Positions 1 through 5,297 of a stretch of DNA of 5,297 bases are shown in pieces (the stretch's first letter is position 1; every line of letters starts with the position of its first letter). The position numbers and the translations under genes are program-made. The stretch is taken from NCBI GenBank assembly GCA_964644705.1, contig CAZXYF010000213.1, forward strand, positions 1 through 5,297, read 5' to 3'. The stretch comes from CAZXYF01 sp964644705. Its GTDB lineage: Bacteria > Planctomycetota > Brocadiia > SM23-32. The notes beneath the pieces were generated by a model that searched no databases, had not been told where the DNA came from, and saw only the letters and a program-made list of their open reading frames with translations.

Positions 1-43
1 ACAAGCCCGGCAAGTAGGGCATCACAAAACGCACGTGGTTCAC
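1..43 (-). CDS. Possible 5' end of a further leftward gene, cut by the window edge
   Basis: Downstream of the 602-residue gene the - strand stays open to the window edge in a different frame. It contains a GTG at 43-41 and an ATG at 22-20; from the GTG the reading is (M/V)NHVRFVMPYLPGL. The residue pattern looks protein-like, and the 19-40 base gap after the upstream stop would suit an operon partner. No good Shine-Dalgarno sequence is visible before either start, only about 14 codons can be read, and I do not recognise the protein. It could equally be non-coding sequence that is open by chance. Low confidence. Confidence 0.25.
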   Translation of the reverse strand, partial: MNHVRFVMPYLPGL

Positions 44-62
44 CGAATACTTACGCGCGAAG

Positions 63-1871
63 TTACCGCCCCTGATCTCCCTCGGGATATTCCATCCACG
101 TTTTCATCTGCAATCCCTTCCCCGTCCATCTGGATGTGCTGGCGGAGATACTCAGGTATTTTTGCATTGTCCGATAACTGGGTAAGTCCAGACCCTCCTC
201 CTTCAAAGCACCGCGCATGGCATCGACCAACCATCGCCCCACAACCCGCTGGTCCATATACAGCAGAGAATTGCGGCGTTTTTGCACGTGGCGCATGATG
301 GCCTGATATTTCCTGGCACTTTTGAGGCGTTTGTGATCTTCTCCAGTTATCACTCCGCGAAGCGTCTGAGGGCTCATACCGATATACAATCTGTCCTGCA
401 TGATCGCCAGAGCAACATGGAGAGGCGGGGCGTCAACTTCCATACCAGAAAAAACGGGAGCAGGGGGCATTTTATACATTGCCGTCCCCTCCACTTCCTC
501 AACCAGAATTTTGCCCTGCATCTGCGGCATTTCCATGATTTTCTCAATCGTCCCCCGCAGCATATCGGGTTTTTGCAGATCGACCGCGATCAGAGCATCA
601 ATAAATTGCGACTGTTCTCCCGCCACCACTTTTTTCGGAATGGAGACGAACCAGCGATCCCCCAGAGCCTGAATCAGACCTTTTTCCGGGTTGAAGGGCG
701 CCTGAGGATTCTCCATCTGCATGCGGAGCATTTGATGCGTGCCAGGAGAAAACTTCTTCACGACCCTCATTGCTTCCGCCCAGAGCACGTTCACACTGAA
801 ATGGCCGCCAAGGTAAAGGGCCGTATCCGACCCAACAAAGTCCGGTGGGCTGACGTCAACGTTCTGCTGGGGCACCAGGGACTTGATAATTCCCTTCCGG
901 GGTTTTGCTGCACGCAAAAAACTCTCACCGACAATGCCGTCCCTGGTGAAACGTCCCTCAGAAATCTGTCCTTCCAGCGCGGTGAGTCCCAGCTCATCCA
1001 GAATGTCGCCAACTTTCACCTTCCCCGTCATATTCTGGAACCGTCGCTTCATGTTGTCCCACATGGAGTTATAATTCTGAAACCCGACGTACAGAGAGTC
1101 GGAGTTCACACGTTTTCGGAGATTCTGGTACAGCTCCATGTCAGCCAGGCTCTCGGTTTTGGTGCCGTCCCGGCGCTCAAAATAGGCTTTCATCATCTCG
1201 CCTTTCTTGCCGGCAGACAGGGCAAAAACTCCATTTTCAATGCTGCTGAACACATGCACTGATTCGCCTTCCGCCATTTCCTCCAATCGGTCCTGCAGTT
1301 CCGGGTTGAGTTTTTCATCTTTTTTTTGTTTGGATACGTCCTTCTTTTTTACCACGAAGTGGTCCACAGCATGACCCGCTATATTCTCTTCAGTCACCGA
1401 GAAACGCGCGTCGGTCTTGGCCTTTACCTTCATCCCCTGCAACAGCGCTTTTGCTTTTTGTGTGTTGGGACCCAGATCGCTCAGGAGAAGCACAGTCACC
1501 TCTGGTGCCTGCCCACCCGACTGCGCCACTTCCTGCTTCATGGCAAACGCCACCTGCCCATGAAAAAAGTTTTCCAGAGCCTGCGGTTTCATGCCGGTCA
1601 CTTTTTCAAACTTGCTCAGATCCCCGCTGATCTTATTATGGATCTGCCCCATAAATTTTTGCACTTCGGGTTCATCACCCAGACCGCCATACGGAGACTC
1701 CTCCAGTTCACTCTTTAACCGCTGATAACTCCGTACCGTCATGAACTGAGTGACGTCCGACGGAACAAGACGATCAAACCGCTCGGCCGCGTTAACCCCG
1801 GTGGTAACGGCCAATCCAATCACTAAAGCGACAGCAACAAAAACGTCCCGGAAGTTTCTTGATCTGCGCAT
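63..1871 (-). CDS. Exported protein of unknown function with two diverged repeat modules (DUF3352-like)
   Basis: A 602-residue protein. The N-terminus is a typical Sec signal peptide: basic RRSRNFR, a hydrophobic core at about residues 10-22, and likely cleavage after Ala28 or Ala29 (VNAA|ERF). No later membrane segment, lipobox or catalytic motif is evident, so it is probably periplasmic or surface-exposed. The mature part alternates short beta-rich stretches with helices and appears to be two colinear copies of one module (about 37-321 and 348-595). Paired segments include 125-130/425-430, 206-226/485-504, 258-274/534-552 and 299-321/575-595. A Lys-rich linker lies at 174-187. The layout is reminiscent of DUF3352-type large exported proteins of planctomycete-like bacteria, but I infer this from general pattern and cannot name a function. 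The start is well supported: AAAGGAG lies 5 bases upstream and a consensus-like promoter lies further upstream. It is transcribed away from mnmA with no evident functional link. Confidence 0.85.
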   Translation of the reverse strand: MRRSRNFRDVFVAVALVIGLAVTTGVNAAERFDRLVPSDVTQFMTVRSYQRLKSELEESPYGGLGDEPEVQKFMGQIHNKISGDLSKFEKVTGMKPQALENFFHGQVAFAMKQEVAQSGGQAPEVTVLLLSDLGPNTQKAKALLQGMKVKAKTDARFSVTEENIAGHAVDHFVVKKKDVSKQKKDEKLNPELQDRLEEMAEGESVHVFSSIENGVFALSAGKKGEMMKAYFERRDGTKTESLADMELYQNLRKRVNSDSLYVGFQNYNSMWDNMKRRFQNMTGKVKVGDILDELGLTALEGQISEGRFTRDGIVGESFLRAAKPRKGIIKSLVPQQNVDVSPPDFVGSDTALYLGGHFSVNVLWAEAMRVVKKFSPGTHQMLRMQMENPQAPFNPEKGLIQALGDRWFVSIPKKVVAGEQSQFIDALIAVDLQKPDMLRGTIEKIMEMPQMQGKILVEEVEGTAMYKMPPAPVFSGMEVDAPPLHVALAIMQDRLYIGMSPQTLRGVITGEDHKRLKSARKYQAIMRHVQKRRNSLLYMDQRVVGRWLVDAMRGALKEEGLDLPSYRTMQKYLSISASTSRWTGKGLQMKTWMEYPEGDQGR

Positions 1872-1876
1872 ACAAA

Positions 1877-1883
1877 CTCCTTT
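1877..1883 (-). promoter_or_regulatory. Shine-Dalgarno site of the 602-residue exported protein gene
   Basis: On the - strand the sequence AAAGGAG sits 5 bases before the ATG at 1871-1869. It fixes that start and shows that this genome uses ordinary Shine-Dalgarno sites, in contrast to the two + strand genes. Confidence 0.75.
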
Positions 1884-1934
1884 GCGTTATGTAAACTAAA
1901 AACTCACCGATTTTTTCGCCCGGTGTCCACCTGC

Positions 1935-1963
1935 ACTATATCTCTGGCATACCAACGTTGCAA
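1935..1963 (-). promoter_or_regulatory. Sigma-70-type promoter for the leftward exported protein gene
   Basis: Read on the - strand, TTGCAA (1963-1958) is followed after exactly 17 bases by TATAGT (1940-1935), close to the TTGACA-17-TATAAT consensus. Transcription would begin near 1928, leaving a leader of about 57 bases that contains the AAAGGAG ribosome site. The leader also holds a small inverted repeat, CACCG (1905-1909) with CGGTG (1921-1925), around an 11-base loop; whether it matters is unknown. This is a prediction from sequence only. Confidence 0.6.
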
Positions 1964-1992
1964 ACAAATTACCGGCCTCGTCCCGCCTTTGC

Positions 1993-2025
1993 TTGTTTTC
2001 GGCCTATCATCCGGCGCTGTATAAT
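1993..2025 (+). promoter_or_regulatory. Candidate promoter for mnmA and its downstream partner
   Basis: A perfect TATAAT occurs at 2020-2025, which would place the transcription start near 2032 and give a leader of about 40 bases before the mnmA ATG. The upstream element is weak: the best TTG-type hexamer, TTGTTT at 1993-1998, is 21 bases away, longer than the usual 16-18. The -10 box is therefore the main evidence. It lies about 80 bases from the -10 box of the opposing promoter, so the two divergent promoters share one short regulatory region. Confidence 0.45.
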
Positions 2026-2072
2026 AGCAACAAGAAACCGTTCTCTACGTTTCCATCAGTTGTTTTCGATTT

Positions 2073-3149
2073 ATGACCCCAAACTCCCCAACAGTATTAA
2101 TGGCCATGTCCGGCGGTGTGGATTCCTCCACGGCCGTGGCGGTGCTTCTGGAAGAAGGATATGACGTGGTTGGCACCCACCTGCGCATGCCGAGATACGG
2201 ACCCGAGACGGGGAATGAACGTTCGTGCTGTGGACAGAAGGGGGCCGAAGATGCCCGGCAGGTTGCACGTGATCTGGGTATCCCGTTTTACGTCCTCAAC
2301 TACCGCGACAAATTCGAGCAGACCGTGATGGATGATTTCCGGAGCGAATACCAGCGCGGCCGGACGCCCAATCCATGCGTGCGGTGCAACCAGTGGCTGA
2401 AATTCGGCTATCTGCAGGAAGCGGCCGTTGCCCTGGACGCCGATGCCATCGCCACCGGTCATTACGTCCGCCGATTCTACAATGAGGAGAGCGAGCGATG
2501 GGAGTTGTGGCGGGGGATGGAGCAGGACGATCAATCCTATTTTCTTTTCCCTCTTTCACAGGATCAGCTGAGGATCGCACGCTTCCCGCTCGGTGATTTC
2601 ACCAAAAATGAAGTGCGCGAGAAAGCCCTCGAACTGGGACTCCAGGTCCATGACACCCCCGGTAGCACCGATCTATGCTTTCTGCCGTCCGGTGGTTACC
2701 GTGAAGTGCTGCGCGCCCAATCTCCACACCTGTTTGAACCGGGACCTATCGTCCATGTCTCGGGCGAACAACTCGGCGAACATGACGGAATCGCCTGCTA
2801 CACCATCGGCCAGCGCCGTGGACTCGGCATCTCGTGGAGTGAACCGCTCTATGTGGTCGAACTGGATCCTGAGGAGAACAAAGTGGTGGTGGGCGAAAAA
2901 GAACACGTCTTTCGCGAGGACATGCACGTGGGCGAGTTGAACTGGATCGCTCTGCCCGGCCTGGACTCTGCAGTCGAGGCAACCGTCAAAATCCGCTTTA
3001 TGCACGATGCCGTTCCGGCCACCCTTCAGCCGGTCGACGAAGACCGCGTGCAAGTCATCTTCGATGAGCCCCAATCTGCCCCCACTCCCGGCCAGGCCGC
3101 CGTTTTCTACGACGGAGATCGCGTCCTGGGCGGCGGATTCATAGACTGA
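2073..3149 (+). CDS. mnmA: tRNA-specific 2-thiouridylase MnmA (TrmU)
   Basis: A 358-residue cytoplasmic enzyme, full length for the family. MnmA activates C2 of the wobble uridine (U34) of tRNA-Lys, -Glu and -Gln with ATP and inserts sulfur to give 2-thiouridine. Visible landmarks: the PP-loop SGGVDSS at 13-19, a vicinal Cys pair at 52-53, TPNPCVRCNQWLKFG at 98-112, ATGHY at 127-131, DDQSYFLFPLSQDQL at 152-166, STDLCFLP at 198-205, YTIGQRRGLGI at 243-253, and the C-terminal beta-barrel ending TPGQAAVFYDGDRVLGGGFI. By family comparison Cys105 and Cys202 match the two catalytic cysteines of E. coli MnmA (Cys102, Cys199). Cys102 here occupies the position that is Asp99 in E. coli. The ATG at 2073 gives the usual short lead into the first beta strand; it has no Shine-Dalgarno sequence. 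The next gene follows after 108 bases on the same strand and probably shares the transcript. Confidence 0.97.
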   Translation: MTPNSPTVLMAMSGGVDSSTAVAVLLEEGYDVVGTHLRMPRYGPETGNERSCCGQKGAEDARQVARDLGIPFYVLNYRDKFEQTVMDDFRSEYQRGRTPNPCVRCNQWLKFGYLQEAAVALDADAIATGHYVRRFYNEESERWELWRGMEQDDQSYFLFPLSQDQLRIARFPLGDFTKNEVREKALELGLQVHDTPGSTDLCFLPSGGYREVLRAQSPHLFEPGPIVHVSGEQLGEHDGIACYTIGQRRGLGISWSEPLYVVELDPEENKVVVGEKEHVFREDMHVGELNWIALPGLDSAVEATVKIRFMHDAVPATLQPVDEDRVQVIFDEPQSAPTPGQAAVFYDGDRVLGGGFID

Positions 3150-3173
3150 CCCCAAAACGAACAACCAGCCCCA

Positions 3174-3257
3174 ACCACCAACCAAAAACCAGCAACCAGC
3201 AACCAGCAACCAGCAACTAACAACTAGCAACTAACAACTAACAACTAACAACTAACC
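3174..3257 (+). repeat. Tandem heptanucleotide array (ACCAGCA / ACTARCA) ending at a start codon
   Basis: Twelve in-phase 7-base units run from 3174 to 3257: ACCACCA, ACCAAAA, four exact ACCAGCA (3188-3215), then ACTAACA, ACTAGCA, three ACTAACA, and a final ACTAACC that touches the ATG at 3258. An out-of-phase ACCAGCC at 3164-3170 suggests the array once began earlier. The consensus is A-C-Y-A-R-C-A, with two blocks: a CC/G form upstream and a CT/A form downstream. The + strand has almost no G and no T outside the CT units, so its RNA should be unstructured. The CT units place a stop in each of the three forward frames twice (3218-3255). There is no dyad, so it is not a terminator or CRISPR array. 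Confidence 0.95.
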
Positions 3258-4244
3258 ATGAAAGCAATAGCACTATTTTCCGGCGGATTGGACAGCCAGC
3301 TCGCGGTGAAACTCATCCTGAACCAGGATATCGACGTCCACGGCATCCACTTCACATCGGCATTCACCGCGGAAAGCAACATCAGCGGCGAACCCACCGA
3401 CGTAGAAAATGCTGCCGACCGGCTGGGTATCCCCCTGGCCGTGCAGGATATAACGGACGATCTCATCCAGCTGATCAAAGATCCCGCGCACGGTCTGGGC
3501 AGCGGCATGAATCCATGCGTTGACTGCCGCATTACCCAGCTTCGCCGTGCCAAAAAGCTCATGGAGGAAACGGGCGCGCGATTCCTCATCACCGGAGAGG
3601 TGGTCGGCCAACGCCCGATGTCTCAGCGCAAAGGCGCCATGAACGTCATCGAACGCGAATCTGACGTCGAAGGACTACTACTGCGTCCGCTGTGTGCGCG
3701 GCAACTGGACCCCACCATTCCTGAACAGAAAGGCTGGGTGGATCGCGATGAACTGAAGAACTTTACGGGCCGAAGCCGCAAACCACAGATGGCCCTCGCG
3801 CAGGAACTGGGCGTGACCGATTATCCCGATCCGGCGGGCGGTTGTCGTCTGACCGAACCGAATCACGCCAACCGCGTGGAAGATCTCCACGAGCACAATG
3901 AACTGAACAGGGATAACGTTCGGCTTCTGGAGGTGGGGCGTCATTTCCGGCTTTCCAACGACGCCAAACTGGTTATTGGTCGCAACCACGAGGAGAATTT
4001 GCGGATCGAAGAATTGGCGCGGGACTCCGACTATGTTCTCATTGCCCGTCATTATCCCGGTCCCACAACGCTGGGTCGGGGAGATTTCACCGACCAGCAG
4101 TTGTGCTTCGCCGCGCGTCTTACGGCGCGCTACGGAAAAGGCAAAGAACAAAATCAGGTGGTCGTCGATGTTTGCCGGGCGCGCAACGCCGACATCGAGG
4201 TGCCTCCGGCGGCGGATGAAGATCTATCGAAATACCGACTCTGA
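3258..4244 (+). CDS. ThiI/MnmA-like PP-loop thiolation enzyme with C-terminal NFACT-R-like domain
   Basis: A 328-residue cytoplasmic protein, probably an ATP-dependent RNA-thiolation enzyme of unproven target. The N-terminal ATP-pyrophosphatase domain (about 1-190) has the PP-loop SGGLDS at 8-13, NPCVDCR at 85-91, and TGEVVGQRPMSQ at 112-123. PAGGC at 192-196 follows. Cys87, Cys90 and Cys196 form a CxxC-plus-C set like that of PP-loop thiolases that bind a [4Fe-4S] cluster. Residues about 205-315 (RVEDL, GRHFRLS, KLVIGRNHEENLRIEEL) resemble the NFACT-R_2 RNA-binding domain known to be fused to ThiI-like PP-loop proteins. It lacks the THUMP and rhodanese domains of classical ThiI. Such proteins are often labelled 'ThiI' or 'tRNA methyltransferase', and I avoid both names. 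It lies 108 bases after mnmA in the same frame, preceded by the heptad array and with no Shine-Dalgarno sequence. Confidence 0.85.
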   Translation: MKAIALFSGGLDSQLAVKLILNQDIDVHGIHFTSAFTAESNISGEPTDVENAADRLGIPLAVQDITDDLIQLIKDPAHGLGSGMNPCVDCRITQLRRAKKLMEETGARFLITGEVVGQRPMSQRKGAMNVIERESDVEGLLLRPLCARQLDPTIPEQKGWVDRDELKNFTGRSRKPQMALAQELGVTDYPDPAGGCRLTEPNHANRVEDLHEHNELNRDNVRLLEVGRHFRLSNDAKLVIGRNHEENLRIEELARDSDYVLIARHYPGPTTLGRGDFTDQQLCFAARLTARYGKGKEQNQVVVDVCRARNADIEVPPAADEDLSKYRL

Positions 4245-4247
4245 CAG

Positions 4248-4266
4248 ATAGCGGGAAAAGCGCTAT
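4248..4266. terminator. Perfect 6-bp stem across the convergent gene ends, possible weak bidirectional terminator
   Basis: ATAGCG (4248-4253) pairs with CGCTAT (4261-4266) around the 7-base loop GGAAAAG. It covers nearly all of the 18-base gap between the two converging genes, and the right arm contains the TAG stop of the dehydrogenase gene (4265-4263). Neither strand has a run of T after the stem, so it is not a canonical intrinsic terminator. It may protect or end both messages, or it may be chance. Confidence 0.4.
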
Positions 4267-5261
4267 TCTTCGACCTGCACCGGCCCGCCCTGCTCGGCCG
4301 CTTTCCAGGCCGCTTCGGTCAGTTCGATGGTTCGCAGGCCGCAGACGCTCGGAGCCAGAACCTCCGCCTCCCCGCGTATTGCGTCAATAAAATTATCAGC
4401 AGTTGACTCCGCGCCATAACCGAAATGGCTGATCCGATGCTGCTCGCCGTTGTATCCGGTTTTCACCATCAGGTCACGTCCCTCACGCAGGAAAAACGTC
4501 CAGTCCTCGCAGACGATCGTGATGTCCTCATACATACCGGAGGACGGGTAATTGCCGATCACGCTCAGTGTTCCGAGCGCCCCGTTTTTGAACTTCATAT
4601 TGAGTGCGCTGTTGATATCCACCTCCGTGCCGAAATTATCCACCTCGGCCGCCACTTCGTCCACCGCCAGTCCTGTCATCCAGAGGATAATATCGATCAG
4701 ATGACTTCCGCTGTCGTTGAGCTGTCCCCCGCAGCTGAGGTCTTTGTTCTGCCGCCACGTTCCCCGGGTCAGCTTAAGCCATGCCTGTGCCTGAAGGGCG
4801 GTCACATACTGCACTTCGCCGGCATCACCATTGCGGATGGCGTTGCGGATATATTGATACGGCCCATCACAGTGCCTCTGGTAGGCGATACCCAGCGTGC
4901 AACCCGTCTCTTCCTCCTTCTGCATAATCTCGTGTGCATGATCGATCGTGCACACCATCGGTTTCTCGGTCAGCACATCCAGTCCCGCCTCCATGCAATC
5001 CATGATTTGCGGGAAATGCACGCTGTGGGGTGAACAGATCACCACCGCGTCCAGATCCACCTCCTCCAGCATACTTTCGTGATCGGAGAACGTTCGCGCA
5101 TTCTGAACAGGAGGGTATGTTACCTGCACTTCAGCCAGCTGATCATGCGACGGATCCGCCATCGCCACAATCCGGGCATCCTCACGGTCATTCAACGCTC
5201 GAATATGCTTCCCGGCAATGTTGCCCACACCAATCATTCCGACATTCAATGCATCAGTCAT
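4263..5261 (-). CDS. Gfo/Idh/MocA family NAD(P)-dependent oxidoreductase
   Basis: A 332-residue cytoplasmic dehydrogenase of typical length for the family, which oxidises or reduces sugars, inositols and related polyols or sugar acids. The N-terminal Rossmann domain shows GVGNIAGKH at 11-19 and an Asp at 36 after the second beta strand (MADPS). EKPM at 99-102 carries the conserved active-site Lys100. YQRHCDGPY (127-135) starts the linker to the C-terminal alpha/beta domain. GGQLNDSGSHLIDIILWMTG (178-197) is the family substrate-site motif, with His187 in the catalytic position. The substrate cannot be told from the sequence. The start is supported by GGGAGGAG 6 bases upstream. It converges on the PP-loop gene and shows no functional tie to it; only 36 bases upstream are visible, so an operon with an upstream gene is possible. 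Confidence 0.95.
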   Translation of the reverse strand: MTDALNVGMIGVGNIAGKHIRALNDREDARIVAMADPSHDQLAEVQVTYPPVQNARTFSDHESMLEEVDLDAVVICSPHSVHFPQIMDCMEAGLDVLTEKPMVCTIDHAHEIMQKEEETGCTLGIAYQRHCDGPYQYIRNAIRNGDAGEVQYVTALQAQAWLKLTRGTWRQNKDLSCGGQLNDSGSHLIDIILWMTGLAVDEVAAEVDNFGTEVDINSALNMKFKNGALGTLSVIGNYPSSGMYEDITIVCEDWTFFLREGRDLMVKTGYNGEQHRISHFGYGAESTADNFIDAIRGEAEVLAPSVCGLRTIELTEAAWKAAEQGGPVQVEE

Positions 5262-5267
5262 TCCCGA

Positions 5268-5275
5268 CTCCTCCC
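5268..5275 (-). promoter_or_regulatory. Shine-Dalgarno site of the Gfo/Idh/MocA gene
   Basis: GGGAGGAG on the - strand, 6 bases before the ATG at 5261-5259. It is a strong match to the 16S tail and fixes the start; the ATG at 5280-5278 is out of frame. Confidence 0.8.
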
Positions 5276-5297
5276 GTCATGAAAAACACTTGAGTGG

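Noticed and set aside
282..1262. A 326-codon open frame on the + strand
   Set aside because: It lies wholly antisense to the exported protein gene, which has a signal peptide, a Shine-Dalgarno site and a promoter. Its translation is rich in His and Arg with no motif, as expected of a shadow frame.
1905..1925. CACCG/CGGTG inverted repeat as a riboswitch or attenuator
   Set aside because: Five base pairs with an 11-base loop and no second structure or T-tract is too little to support a named regulatory RNA.
2100..2102. Internal ATG as an alternative mnmA start
   Set aside because: It would leave only MAM before the SGGVDSS loop and remove most of the first beta strand; the ATG at 2073 gives the usual N-terminal length, and neither has a Shine-Dalgarno site.
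2673..3230. A 185-codon - strand frame starting in the heptad array
   Set aside because: It is antisense to mnmA, and its first residues (LVVSCWLLVAGCW) are simply the translated repeat. No ribosome site or recognisable domain.
3174..3257. Heptad array as a CRISPR array or terminator
   Set aside because: The units are 7 bases with no spacers, and there is no inverted symmetry to form a stem.
4425..5033. A 202-codon + strand frame
   Set aside because: Antisense to the clearly identified Gfo/Idh/MocA gene, with no motif or ribosome site.
2073..5261. A single four-gene functional system
   Set aside because: The flanking genes are on the opposite strand, have their own signals, and show no biochemical link to tRNA thiolation; only the central two genes form a plausible unit.

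Overview
The window holds four genes of a GC-rich bacterium. Two lie on the + strand in the middle (a tRNA 2-thiouridylase and a second PP-loop enzyme) and are flanked by two - strand genes (a large exported protein of unknown function on the left, a Gfo/Idh/MocA dehydrogenase on the right). The MnmA has the vicinal Cys pair and the 'NPCVxCNxWLKFG' form of the active-site motif that I associate with Planctomycetes, Lentisphaerae/Kiritimatiellae and related uncultured lineages. An MnmA of this form, a Gfo/Idh/MocA oxidoreductase and a large exported DUF3352-like protein together fit a PVC-type or neighbouring phylum. This is inference from memory of the families; no taxonomic marker is present.

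Layout: 1-62 may hold the very start of another - strand gene. 63-1871 (-) encodes a 602-residue exported protein that appears to consist of two diverged copies of one module. 1872-2072 is a divergent intergenic region with a convincing promoter for the leftward gene (TTGCAA, 17 bp, TATAGT) and a TATAAT box for the rightward pair. 2073-3149 (+) is mnmA. 3150-3257 is an intergenic stretch made largely of A/C-rich heptanucleotide repeats that run directly into the next start codon. 3258-4244 (+) is a ThiI/MnmA-like PP-loop protein with a likely C-terminal NFACT-R-type RNA-binding domain. 4245-4262 is a short convergent gap spanned by a perfect 6-bp stem. 4263-5261 (-) is the Gfo/Idh/MocA dehydrogenase.

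Functionally, the central pair is the coherent unit. MnmA makes 2-thiouridine at the wobble base of tRNAs for Lys, Glu and Gln. Its neighbour has the same ATP-pyrophosphatase fold signature, a matching NPCVxC motif and a third Cys in a GGC motif, so it is probably another RNA (or sulfur-transfer) thiolation enzyme. No sulfur donor (cysteine desulfurase, TusA-like) lies in the window. The two flanking genes have no evident link to tRNA thiolation. The most unusual features are the heptad array that replaces a normal ribosome binding site between the two thiolation genes, and the internally duplicated exported protein.
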